Source of the DNA: Pseudoxanthomonas sp. z9
GTDB lineage: Bacteria; Pseudomonadota; Gammaproteobacteria; Xanthomonadales; Xanthomonadaceae
Direction of reading: 5' to 3'
NCBI RefSeq assembly: GCF_006542425.1
Contig: NZ_VFID01000003.1
Coordinates: 62,001-126,000, forward strand
Length of the DNA: 64,000 nucleotides
Part shown: positions 8,759 through 16,588 of the stretch, in pieces
Numbering within the stretch: the stretch's first letter is position 1
Layout: each line of letters begins with the position of its first letter
The notes under the pieces: generated by a model
The model's database searches: none
What the model was told of the DNA's origin: nothing
Seen by the model: only the letters and a program-made list of their open reading frames with translations
Made by a program: the position numbers and the translations under genes

Positions 8759-9208
8759 GGGATCTTCCGTTTCGTTCCTGTGTTCGGTTCGGAGGTATGT
8801 GCCTGTTCAACCGGGCGGATCGAACCGGTCGCGCATGGTGGGATCCGCTTGCCTTCGACGAAGGACTCGATGCACTCGTCGAGGTTCTCCGGTATCTGCC
8901 CAGGATGCCGCAAAACCATTTCCAACGTGCTGGCGGCACCCCAGACGACGCGGAAGGAGCACGGGCATGTTCCGGTACTCCGTCGTCCGCAGGGTAACGT
9001 CGTCATGCTCGCGTCGAACGTCAGGCAGGCGCGCGAGGCGTGGGCCCGCATTCGCACCTCGTCCTGCAATGACGCAATGCCGTGCAAGCGCCGGATTCAA
9101 ACGGTTGTCCTGCACACGGCTGTCATCAAACTGCAGGCAGAACGCGCCAGTATCGAAACGCCGGGCACGGCACACTATTCCGCCTTCGTTGCAGTCCGGT
9201 GACACACC
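8759..9208. other. 450-bp intergenic region, no supported gene
   Basis: No reading frame here has a ribosome-binding site plus a family resemblance. A 110-codon minus-strand frame (8755-9087) overlaps the sapC start by ATGA but its composition looks random. The region probably holds the promoters of the minus-strand sapC gene and of the plus-strand secreted protein. Confidence 0.5.
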
Positions 9209-9637
9209 ATGAATCCGCTCCGGCCCCGTCTTTCCCCGCATCGCCTGTTGCCATTCGCAGCGGCGCTGCTCGTTTCCTCCGCGCTGGCCGCCGAACCGCA
9301 GGCGACGCAGATAACCGCCACGCCGCCGGCGACCGAGTCCGCAACAACACCGGCGCCCGCCAAGCCCGCCGACACCCGTTGCGTCGACGTGGAAGTGAAT
9401 GGCGAGCGCGTGCCCGACTATGCGTGCCTGGGGCAGCTGATGACCTCGCCCACGCCACTCGCCTCCCCCGATGCGAACCTCACCGGTTCCGAGCGCATCG
9501 TGCGCCAGCCGCCCACCAAGCTCGGCCTGGCCAATCGCGCTGCCACCCAGCAGCGGATGGGCAACACTTTCGGCACGTCGACCCAACCGCAGCGACCACC
9601 ACCGCCGCCGCCCAAGCCGGTGATTCCCGGACGTTGA
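9209..9637 (+). CDS. Small secreted proline-rich protein, unknown function
   Basis: A 142-aa protein starting MNPLRPRLSPHRLLPFAAAL with a clear Sec signal peptide ending near ALAAEP. After a low-complexity Ala/Thr/Pro stretch comes a short conserved-looking core with two Cys (RCVDVEVNGERVPDYACLG), about residues 56-75, which may form a disulphide. The C-terminus is Pro-rich (six consecutive Pro, then PKPVIPGR). I recognise no family. It converges on the TonB-C-like gene downstream, with only 34 nt between stops. A periplasmic or surface role is inferred from the signal peptide only. Confidence 0.6.
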   Translation: MNPLRPRLSPHRLLPFAAALLVSSALAAEPQATQITATPPATESATTPAPAKPADTRCVDVEVNGERVPDYACLGQLMTSPTPLASPDANLTGSERIVRQPPTKLGLANRAATQQRMGNTFGTSTQPQRPPPPPPKPVIPGR

Positions 9638-9671
9638 ACGATTGCGCCGGGCAAGCGCCGCGGCGGATGCC

Positions 9672-10220
9672 TCAGAGTGAAATGTCGTTGCTGTTCGCCG
9701 ACGCGGCCGGTCCCGCCTGGCCCGCCGACTCCACCGGCTCCGCCGATTCGCGCAGCGACAAGCCCAGCACCAGCGGCTGGCGCATGTCGGCGGGCGGTTG
9801 CGCCAGCGGCGGCTGCAACAACGATTCCAGCGCGGCGTCCGCCTCCGCGTCGCCCAGCGAGCTGAACGCGCTGCGGGTGATTCGGCCATCGGCCGCGATC
9901 CACAGTTTCACCACCACCGGATCCTGTCGCTGCGGCAGGCTGGCGGAACGTTCCATCCAGTCGTGCAATTGATGGGCGGGAACGCTGTCCTCGCCCAGCC
10001 GGCGTTGCAGTTCGGTGCCGGCCTGCTGCGCATACACCAGCCAGTGCTGCGGAACCGGATCCTGCGCGGCGGCCCCGACCGTGGCGCCAAGCGTGGTCCA
10101 GGCCATGGCCGCACCCAGCAGGCGCCGCAGCCAACCGCCCATTCCGCTTCGCATCAAGTCGGCACCCGCCTGCGGTTGCGTCGTCGGCCGATCTTTCCTT
10201 TCGTCGTCCAGGCCGTTCAT
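9672..10220 (-). CDS. Exported protein with TonB C-terminal-like domain
   Basis: About 182 aa. A hydrophobic segment (LRRLLGAAMAWTTLGATVGA) probably acts as a signal sequence or anchor. It is followed by a domain of about 90 residues: LQRRLGEDSVPAHQ, then VVVKLWIAADGRITRSAFSS, then DAEADAALESLLQPPLAQPP. This is the pattern of TonB C-terminal/TonB-like domains (x-V-x-W-I-x-x-D-G-x-I). ExbBD partners are absent. The start at 10220 is chosen for GGGAA upstream; an alternative start at 10154 would place the signal sequence right at the N-terminus. It is upstream of and divergent from the GMC oxidoreductase. Function beyond the domain is unknown. Confidence 0.55.
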   Translation of the reverse strand: MNGLDDERKDRPTTQPQAGADLMRSGMGGWLRRLLGAAMAWTTLGATVGAAAQDPVPQHWLVYAQQAGTELQRRLGEDSVPAHQLHDWMERSASLPQRQDPVVVKLWIAADGRITRSAFSSLGDAEADAALESLLQPPLAQPPADMRQPLVLGLSLRESAEPVESAGQAGPAASANSNDISL

Positions 10221-10411
10221 CGGCGGATTCCCGTTCCAAACCCGATGACTTTGCCTGCCTTGCGTGACAGTGAGATGGCGGCGGGGGATGGAAATGATGG
10301 CCTGCTTTCGCCGCATTTCGCGTAGCAGTCCCAGTGTGCCGGCCTTTCCCGGCTAGTCGAGGCGATTCCGATGAGGAAGCCACGCAACCGTCGCATGTGG
10401 GAGACCCGCGC

Positions 10412-12064
10412 GTGTTGATCGACTATCGCCATGCCGCGGCCCCGGACGACTTCGACGCCCACCTGTGCATCGTGGGTGCCGGACCTGCCGGCATCGCCAT
10501 CGCGCGCCACTACCTCGACACCGCGGTCCGTGTCTGCTTGCTGGTCGGCGGCGGCATCGCAGGCGATGCCGAGACCCAGGATCTTTACGCGGGCGATTCG
10601 GTCGGCAACCCGCAACTGGATCCCGCCGCCAGCCGCCTGCGTGCGTTCGGCGGGAGCACCAATGCCTGGGGTGGCGGCTGCATTCCGTTGAGCCGGATGG
10701 ATCTCGATGCGCGCGATTGGGTGCCGCACAGCGGCTGGCCGATCTCCTACGCCGAGCTGGAACCCCATTACGCCCGCGCGCGTGATTTGCTGGCCATCGA
10801 CGGGCACGACTTCGAGGCGGGCGGTTTCCTCAGCACACCGGCGCGGCGCCCGCCGCGTTTCGAGGGCGATCGCCTGGTCAACCGCAATTTCGTGCTCAGC
10901 CCGGTGTTCTTCGGGCAGGCCTATCGCGCCGAACTGGAGCGCGCGCCCAACATCCAGGTGGTGCTGCACGCCAACGTGCTGGAACTGCTGTCCGATGCGG
11001 GTGGCGAGCACGTGCACGCCGCCCGCATCGGTTCGTTGCAGGGAAAGCGCGGCCAGGTGCGCGCGCATCGCTACGTGCTGGCCTGCGGCGGCATCGAGAA
11101 CGCGCGCCTGTTGCTGTTGTCGAGCTCGTCCGTGCCGCACGGACTGGGCAACGGACAGGACCTGGTGGGCCGCTACTTCATGGATCACCCGCGTGGCCGG
11201 CTGGGCACGCTGCATGCGCGCGCGGTCACCCCGCTTACCCGCCCCTACGATCGTTCCGGGGGCAAGGGCCCCACGCCGGTCTTTCCCGAACTGTGCCTGT
11301 CCGAGGACACGATGCGCACCCATCGCATGCTCAGCGGACGCGTGCGGCCGGTGGCGGTGGAAGGCCAGGTGCCGCGCGGCATCCGCGCGGCGCGGCGATT
11401 GCGTTCGGCGCTGCGCAAACCGCGTCCCGACGAGGGCGGTTCGCTGGAAGGCCAGATGTCGCAGGCACTGCGCTTCGGCACCGGCGACGAAACACCGCCG
11501 CCGCCACACGAGAACCTCGCCCGCCTCGCCCTGCAACTGGCGCCGGGCGTGGGTGATCTGGCGCGCGGCGTGTTCAACCGGCTGACCGATCGCCCGATCG
11601 TGCCGGCGGACCATGTCGACGTCGTTGGCTATTTCGAACAGGCACCCAACCCCGACAGCCGGGTGCGCCTGGGCGAGGATCTGGACCCGCTCGGCCAACG
11701 CCGCGTGACCGTGGACTGGCGGCTGACGCCGCTCGACTGGCACACCTACCGGACTGCCACGCACCTGTTCGGCGAGGATCTGGCGCGGGCCTGCGGGGGA
11801 CGCTTCCAGGCCGACGCCTGGCTGCACGACGAACGCGCGCCGCAGTTGCAGGGGACCGCCCACCACATGGGCACCACCCGGATGTCCGACGATCCTGCCG
11901 ATGGCGTGGTCGATCGCAACCTGCGCGTGCATGGCGTGGACAACCTGCACGTCGCCGGCAGTTCGGTGTTCCCGACCGGTGGCTGGGCCTTTCCCACCTT
12001 CACCCTGGTCGCGCTCAGCATGCGCCTGGCCGAACACCTGCGCGACTGCCTGTTCCTGCTGTAG
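10412..12064 (+). CDS. GMC-family FAD-dependent oxidoreductase
   Basis: A 550-aa flavoprotein. The N-terminal Rossmann FAD motif IVGAGPAGIAIA has its GxGxxG at residues 22-27. The GMC signature region GGSTNAWGGGCIPL follows, with a later FAD-contact motif YVLACGGIENARLLL. The C-terminal GMC domain has HHMGTTRMSDDP and the N-L-H-V-A-G-S-S-V-FPTGG segment, giving the catalytic His region. The GTG start at 10412 is preferred because GGGAG lies 8 nt before it. Substrate cannot be read from the sequence; sugars, alcohols and sterols are all possible. It converges on the Fap-like operon with 16 nt between stops, so co-transcription with that operon is excluded. Confidence 0.8.
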   Translation: MLIDYRHAAAPDDFDAHLCIVGAGPAGIAIARHYLDTAVRVCLLVGGGIAGDAETQDLYAGDSVGNPQLDPAASRLRAFGGSTNAWGGGCIPLSRMDLDARDWVPHSGWPISYAELEPHYARARDLLAIDGHDFEAGGFLSTPARRPPRFEGDRLVNRNFVLSPVFFGQAYRAELERAPNIQVVLHANVLELLSDAGGEHVHAARIGSLQGKRGQVRAHRYVLACGGIENARLLLLSSSSVPHGLGNGQDLVGRYFMDHPRGRLGTLHARAVTPLTRPYDRSGGKGPTPVFPELCLSEDTMRTHRMLSGRVRPVAVEGQVPRGIRAARRLRSALRKPRPDEGGSLEGQMSQALRFGTGDETPPPPHENLARLALQLAPGVGDLARGVFNRLTDRPIVPADHVDVVGYFEQAPNPDSRVRLGEDLDPLGQRRVTVDWRLTPLDWHTYRTATHLFGEDLARACGGRFQADAWLHDERAPQLQGTAHHMGTTRMSDDPADGVVDRNLRVHGVDNLHVAGSSVFPTGGWAFPTFTLVALSMRLAEHLRDCLFLL

Positions 12065-12080
12065 CCGCCTGTCCCGGCGC

Positions 12081-13445
12081 TCAGAAGGTGATCGGCACGC
12101 GCGCGGTGAAGCTCACGTCCGGCGTGTCCCGGGTCAATCCGGCGCCGAGCGCGACATTGAGCGAAACCCTGTCGCTGAAGCGATAGGTGCCGCCCAGCAG
12201 CAACGTGGCCAGGGTCACCCGCACCGCACCGGCCACGTCCCGTCCGTTCTGCTGGGTCTTGCCGACCACGTTCATATCGTAGCCGATGCTGATGGCGGCC
12301 TTCTCGTTGAGCGCCAGTCCCATGCCCAGGTTGAAACCGATGATGTCGCCGGCTTCGATGTCGCCCAGCGGCTCGCGCTGCCCGTCAACGAGCAGGCGCG
12401 AGACATTGCGCCGCTTGAAATTGTGCAGGTAGCTCAGGCTGCCGAAGAACACCACCGGATCCGAGGGATACAGCCAGGTCACGCCCGGCTGCAGCGCTTC
12501 GAAACCGCTGCCGGTGGGCAGCTCCAGCGGCAGCCCGGTGCCGGTGGTGTTGCCCACGCAACGCGTCACGCAATCGGTGACCACGTCGAACAGGTCCTTG
12601 CCGGTGCGGCTCTTGTAACGCAGCCAGCCGATGTAGAACGCCTTGTCAGGACCACCGCGGTTGATCTGGTAGCGCGCGGTCAGTTCGGCATCGCCGATGC
12701 CGTTGCCGCTGGCGTTGAACACGCGGTCCTGCGCCGAGCCGGTGAAGATTTCGCGACTGACGGTGTCGCCGTCGAGGTAGACATACGGCACCTTGGCTTC
12801 CAGCTCGAAGCGCCGGTTGAGGCCGTAGCGTCCGGTCAGGGTCGCCACCGCGGTGGTGGTCTTGACCTGGCGCACATCGATCAGGCCGATCAGGATCGCG
12901 GGAATCACGGTGTAACCGACCAGCGCGACGCGATCGTTCGCCGAATAGCCGTACTGCAGGGAGGGTTCCAGCACGAACTTTCCGGGCGGCGTCAGCACGC
13001 CGGGCTGGTCGAAGATCTGCGCCACCTCCGGCGGACGCGAATCGGATTCGGGGGCCTGCCCCACCGGTTGCTGGGCGGGTCGCGCGGCCGGGGTGGCCTG
13101 CGCCGGCGCGCTCTGCGCGGCGAGTACCGGCGCCTGTCCGAGCACCGGCATCACCGCCGGCGCGGGGGCGCCGCGCGCGCGCGCGTTCGCCAGGACTTCC
13201 TCGTTGAGCGCCGACTGCAATTGAGCCAGCGCCTGCTGCTGTTGCTCCAGCGCCCGCCGGGTCTGCTCCAGCTGGCGCGTCTGTTCGTTGATCTGGCGCT
13301 GCAGGCCATCCAGGCGATCCTCGCCATCGCCGGGCGGCTGCACGCCCGCGACGGGAGCTTCCTGCGCCCAGGCCGTACCGCCTGCCAACCCGAGGACCAG
13401 GGCCAGAACCAGCGGCTTGCGGCGAGCATTCGACGTCCGTTTCAT
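12081..13445 (-). CDS. fapF: FapF-like outer-membrane amyloid exporter (coiled coil plus beta-barrel)
   Basis: A 454-aa protein with a signal peptide (ends near TAWAQ), a Gln/Leu/Glu-rich coiled coil at about 40-88, a Pro/Ala-rich linker to about 145, and a beta-barrel. The barrel starts with IFDQPGVLTPPGKFVLEPSL and YSANDRVALVGYTVIPAIL, segments I recall as characteristic of FapF. FapF is the trimeric barrel with a helical plug that secretes Fap functional amyloid in Pseudomonas. Automated pipelines often call such barrels transporter or phenol meta-pathway protein. It is the last gene of a five-gene minus-strand operon (start 26 nt after the FapE-like stop, AAGGAG ribosome-binding site) and ends in a Phe residue typical of outer-membrane barrels. 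Confidence 0.75.
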   Translation of the reverse strand: MKRTSNARRKPLVLALVLGLAGGTAWAQEAPVAGVQPPGDGEDRLDGLQRQINEQTRQLEQTRRALEQQQQALAQLQSALNEEVLANARARGAPAPAVMPVLGQAPVLAAQSAPAQATPAARPAQQPVGQAPESDSRPPEVAQIFDQPGVLTPPGKFVLEPSLQYGYSANDRVALVGYTVIPAILIGLIDVRQVKTTTAVATLTGRYGLNRRFELEAKVPYVYLDGDTVSREIFTGSAQDRVFNASGNGIGDAELTARYQINRGGPDKAFYIGWLRYKSRTGKDLFDVVTDCVTRCVGNTTGTGLPLELPTGSGFEALQPGVTWLYPSDPVVFFGSLSYLHNFKRRNVSRLLVDGQREPLGDIEAGDIIGFNLGMGLALNEKAAISIGYDMNVVGKTQQNGRDVAGAVRVTLATLLLGGTYRFSDRVSLNVALGAGLTRDTPDVSFTARVPITF

Positions 13446-13471
13446 CGGGTGTCTCCTTGGCGATGGTGGTT

Positions 13472-13981
13472 TCAGCGCGTACCGGCCGTGCCGTTGAGGG
13501 CGTCCTGCAGCGCTCCCCCGGCGTTGATGCCCTGGAAGGCACCCAGCACCGGGCTGTCGATCTCCAGGCGGGTGATGGTGGTGATGCGCTGGTCATCCAG
13601 GGTGTTCTGGATCACCACGCCACCAGGCAGGCGCATCGGCTCGAAGCGGTTGCCGTCGCCGCGCTGGATCACGATGCCCTGGCTGAACTCGCCCAATGCG
13701 CGTGCTTCCTCGGCGCTGAGCCGCGACAGATCGGCCACCCGCACCGCGGTGCTCGCCGCCAGTTCACCGTTGACGTACACCACCCGCTCGATACCGAACG
13801 ACAAGGTCGCGCCGGACGGCAACTGGAAGCCGCCGCGCATGCCGTCCAGCCGCGCCGGATCGATCGGTGTCCACTCGGCGCCCAAGCCGTTCCCGTCATC
13901 GCCGCGCGCGCCCAGCGGCGCGGCCGCCGCGGGCAGCAGCAGGGCCAGCGCGAGCAGGCTCGAAAACAATGCTCTGTCCAT
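13472..13981 (-). CDS. FapE-like secreted protein with RGG motif
   Basis: A 169-aa exported protein. The signal peptide is MDRALFSSLLALALLLPAAA. A short linker carries PIDPARLDGMRGGF at about 40-54, with hydrophobic residues at -12, -7 and -4 relative to the GG. It is followed by beta-rich sequence (SGATLSFGIERVVYVNG) and a conserved-looking VIQNTLDDQRITTIT segment near 125. Position between the C39 peptidase and the FapF-like barrel matches FapE in the fapABCDEF order. GGGAG lies 9 nt before the ATG, and the FapD-like gene ends 1 nt upstream. It may be a minor fibre component or an adaptor. Assignment rests mainly on synteny. Confidence 0.5.
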   Translation of the reverse strand: MDRALFSSLLALALLLPAAAAPLGARGDDGNGLGAEWTPIDPARLDGMRGGFQLPSGATLSFGIERVVYVNGELAASTAVRVADLSRLSAEEARALGEFSQGIVIQRGDGNRFEPMRLPGGVVIQNTLDDQRITTITRLEIDSPVLGAFQGINAGGALQDALNGTAGTR

Positions 13982-13982
13982 G

Positions 13983-14675
13983 TCAGATGTCTCCCGGACC
14001 GCGTCGTGGCACCGCGATGCCGCGCAGGCCATCGCGCTGGATACCGATATCCAGCGGGGCCGGCGGGGCCGTGCGCCAGTCGCGTTCCTGGTTGAAGCGC
14101 GCCTGCGCGCGCCGGTTGTGGATGACGAACAGCACGCGGTTGTCCCACAGCGCCTCGAACCGCGACTTGGGCATCGCCCGCGTGCCGCGTGCCGGATCCC
14201 CCAGCAGCACGCGTCCGTTCTTCAGTCCCTTGACCACCACGAAATGGCGATAGCCGCGATCGTTCAACAGCACGATCGCCGGCACGCCTTCTTCCTGCAG
14301 TTTCTCCAGCGGCAGTTCGAAACCGTCTGCTTCGAATCCCTGCGACTGCAGATAGCGGCGCATGTCCAGCAGCGAAAAGCCCTCCTTGCGGATGCGAGCC
14401 TGATCGCCATAGGTGTACATGCGCACGAACACGTCCTGCTCGCTGACCGCGTGGCCGTACTGGAAGGTCAGCAGGGTCGCGGTCGCCGCCGAGCCGCAGC
14501 TGAAATCGAACTGCTGGGGGATGGTGGTGCGGAATCGGGCTTCCTTCAGGCTGGTCACCCGCACCTGGTACGCACCGCCCGGCGCGCGCACGTCCATGTC
14601 CGCCGCGGCCGCCGGCACGCCGCCACAAGCCAATGCGGCGATGGCCAGCGCCACGGCGGCCCGGGCGGCGTTCAC
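13983..14675 (-). CDS. fapD: FapD-like C39-family peptidase, periplasmic
   Basis: A 230-aa protein with a signal peptide (ALAIAALACGGVPAAAA) and a C39 (bacteriocin-processing type) papain-like fold. The nucleophile Cys lies in QQFDFSCGSAATATLL near residue 60, the catalytic His in YRHFVVVKGL near 143, and the Asp in LLGDPARGT. There is no ABC transporter attached, unlike classical C39 exporters, which matches FapD. The start is GTG overlapping the stop of the preceding gene (GTGA), so coupling is likely. It probably trims proteins of this operon in the periplasm; two neighbours carry double-glycine motifs that could be its sites (inference). Confidence 0.75.
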   Translation of the reverse strand: MNAARAAVALAIAALACGGVPAAAADMDVRAPGGAYQVRVTSLKEARFRTTIPQQFDFSCGSAATATLLTFQYGHAVSEQDVFVRMYTYGDQARIRKEGFSLLDMRRYLQSQGFEADGFELPLEKLQEEGVPAIVLLNDRGYRHFVVVKGLKNGRVLLGDPARGTRAMPKSRFEALWDNRVLFVIHNRRAQARFNQERDWRTAPPAPLDIGIQRDGLRGIAVPRRGPGDI

Positions 14676-15148
14676 CGCCCGGGGTCCGCGAAGTTCACGG
14701 TCACCACCATCGCGTTCTGGATGAGCACGTTGGTGCCGGTGTTCTGGATGACCGTGTTGATGCCGTTGGCATTGTCGAAGGCGCCCTGGGTGATGGTGTT
14801 TCCACCGCTGTCGATGTGATGCGCGGTGTTGCCGTCGACGGTGCCGTCGACATCGATGACGACCACGCTGCCGTGGTCATCCTCGCCTCCGCGCATGCCG
14901 GCCAGTCGCGCCACGTCCACCGGCGCGCCGATGTCACTGACCGGACGCGGTTTCACCGCCAGCCAGCTCGCCGGCGGCTCGATGGCCGAAACCGGGATTT
15001 CCGGCATTGCCGGCCCGGCTCCTGCCGCGGGGACGACGGGTTCATCCGCCGCGGCCCTGCCGCTTCCTCCGGCGAAAAGCGCGAACAACACGAACAGCAA
15101 GGCGGGCGCGGCGCGCTGGCGCCGCACGAAGCGATATCGGGTCTGCAT
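14672..15148 (-). CDS. Small secreted Fap-operon protein with RGG and IQN motifs
   Basis: A 158-aa exported protein (hydrophobic ALLFVLFALFAGGSGRAAA). It contains APVDVARLAGMRGGE, with the same spacing of hydrophobic residues and GG as in the FapE-like protein. Then comes an Asn/Thr/Gly-rich C-terminal half: GNTITQGAF, GINTVIQNTGTNVLIQNAM, ending VVTVNFADPGR. The C-terminal 30 residues resemble the end of the Gly-rich fibre candidate (both G-x5-QN-[ST]-G-x3-LIQ). The ATG at 15148 is chosen because GGGAG lies 7 nt upstream; another ATG 6 nt earlier is too close. It may be a minor amyloid subunit or nucleator (FapB-like role), inferred from motif and position. Confidence 0.5.
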   Translation of the reverse strand: MQTRYRFVRRQRAAPALLFVLFALFAGGSGRAAADEPVVPAAGAGPAMPEIPVSAIEPPASWLAVKPRPVSDIGAPVDVARLAGMRGGEDDHGSVVVIDVDGTVDGNTAHHIDSGGNTITQGAFDNANGINTVIQNTGTNVLIQNAMVVTVNFADPGR

Positions 15149-15289
15149 GGTCATGCTCCCTTGCCATGCGTTCCGTCCAGGCACGCCCTTGCCACGCGCC
15201 CCCTGTCGATCCCGCCGCGGGGGCGGCGGGATCGTCCTGCGCATGGCACGCAGGGCCGCCGAAGCGGTCCCGGCGCGCCCGGGGAGCGC

Positions 15290-16588
15290 TTACGGACCTA
15301 CGGTCAGGTTGGCCTGCACGGTGATGCCCTGCTGGATCAGCGACGCGACGCCGCTGTTCTGCGCAGCCACCATCACACCGGCGGCCGATTGGCCGACGCT
15401 GCTCATGGTGTTGGACATGTTGAAGGTGCCCGCGTCGTTGGCGACGGAGCCTCCCATGCCGCCGGCACCGCCGGTCGCACCGTTGCCGACGCCGCCGTTG
15501 CCGACACCGCCGTTGCCGTCGCCGCCCGTGCCGCCTTCGGCGCCGACCGCGCCCATCGCGCCGTCGCCGGCGGTGGCGTCGCCATTGCTGGCCGTCGACG
15601 AAGCGCTGCCATTGGTGGCGTCGCCGTTGGTGGCCGAGCCGCCCGCACCGCCGTCACCCGCGGTCGCGGTCAGGCTGCCGCCCGCGCCACCGGTCGCGGT
15701 GCCGGCGCCGCCGGTACCGGTGGCCGAACCACCCGTGCCCGCGCCCGCCGTCGCGCTGCTGGATCCACCCGTCGCGGTCGCGCCACCGGAGGTGCCATCA
15801 CCGCCGGTCGCCGTGCTGGTGCCGCCCGTGGCCGCACCCGCGCCGCGCTCGCGCACGCGTCCGGCATTGGAGTTGGCGTCGCCGCCCGCCGCGCCATCGG
15901 CGGCGAGCGTATCGCCGCTGCCACTGGCGGCATCGCCGCCCCAGCCGCCGCTGGCGCCACCGCCCCAGCCACCGGCCGCGCCGGCATCACCGCCACGGCT
16001 GCCGCGGTTGTGATCGGCACGTCCGCCGTTGCCGCCATCGCCGGCCACCGCGTCACCGACGGAGGCGCCGCCGTTGCTGACATCGCCGGCGCTGGCGCTG
16101 CCGTTGATGGCATCGCCGCCGCTGCCGCCGCTGCCGCCGGCACCACCGTTGCCGCCCCGTCCGCCGTTGCCTTCGCCGCCATAACCGTCACCGCCGTAAC
16201 CGGCGCCACCGCGTCCGCCACTTCCACCGTTGGCATCGCCCCAGTTTTTGGCGACGTTGCCGATGTCATGCACGGTCACCCCGCTGACGGAGCCGATGAG
16301 CTTGGTTTCGGCCACCGCCTTGCTGTGGTTGAACGCGTTGGAGAAAGTGGCGGTCGCGGTCCCGCCATTGTTGGCGGCCGCCGTGCCGTAGCCATCGGCA
16401 TACGCCACGCCATCGTTGTTGCGATTGTCGCCGTCGTGGGTGCTGCTGTCGGTGGCGTCGAAGTCCACCGCGACGAGCGTATCGGCCCCAGGTCCGTTTT
16501 CCGTGTTGGTTGCCTGTGCGAAAGCCTGTCCCGTGAGACCAAGTCCCAGTAACACTGCAGATGCAATGAGAGTCTTACGCGTGCACAT
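15290..16588 (-). CDS. Gly/Ala/Ser/Thr-rich secreted protein, candidate Fap-like fibre subunit
   Basis: A 432-aa protein with a signal peptide (ends near QAFAQ, residue 25), an Asn/Asp/Thr-rich N-domain to about 116 (contains FSNAFNHSKAVAETKLIGSV), a huge low-complexity region 117-383 made of GG-x-GG, GNGG, ATGG and SATG runs, and a non-repetitive C-terminus 384-432 (FNMSNTMSSVGQSAAG, then QNSGVASLIQQGITVQ). AGGAGATAAATC precedes the ATG. It leads the operon that encodes the C39 peptidase and FapF-like barrel, the place of FapB/FapC. Canonical Fap repeats (NVAAG-x-x-NQQ type) are not seen except a distant GVMVAAQNSG. Function as amyloid or adhesin is an inference. The coding DNA is nearly triplet-repetitive and may vary in length. 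Confidence 0.55.
   Translation of the reverse strand: MCTRKTLIASAVLLGLGLTGQAFAQATNTENGPGADTLVAVDFDATDSSTHDGDNRNNDGVAYADGYGTAAANNGGTATATFSNAFNHSKAVAETKLIGSVSGVTVHDIGNVAKNWGDANGGSGGRGGAGYGGDGYGGEGNGGRGGNGGAGGSGGSGGDAINGSASAGDVSNGGASVGDAVAGDGGNGGRADHNRGSRGGDAGAAGGWGGGASGGWGGDAASGSGDTLAADGAAGGDANSNAGRVRERGAGAATGGTSTATGGDGTSGGATATGGSSSATAGAGTGGSATGTGGAGTATGGAGGSLTATAGDGGAGGSATNGDATNGSASSTASNGDATAGDGAMGAVGAEGGTGGDGNGGVGNGGVGNGATGGAGGMGGSVANDAGTFNMSNTMSSVGQSAAGVMVAAQNSGVASLIQQGITVQANLTVGP

Noticed and set aside
8755-9087. 110-codon minus-strand frame overlapping the sapC start by ATGA
   Set aside because: No ribosome-binding site and a random-looking composition rich in Arg/Thr/Cys; the overlap is probably chance.
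11901-14819. 972-codon plus-strand frame across the Fap-like operon
   Set aside because: It overlaps the GMC gene end and runs antisense to fapF, fapE and fapD, which have clear motifs and ribosome-binding sites.
14826-16552. Long Pro/Ala- and Gly/Ala-rich frames antisense to the fibre candidate
   Set aside because: They are mirrors of the triplet-repetitive DNA. The minus-strand frame alone has a signal peptide, a ribosome-binding site and operon context.
15290-16588. Gly-rich protein as a mycobacterial PE-PGRS relative
   Set aside because: There is no PE domain; it has a Sec signal and sits in an operon with FapD/FapF-like proteins. Similarity is compositional only.
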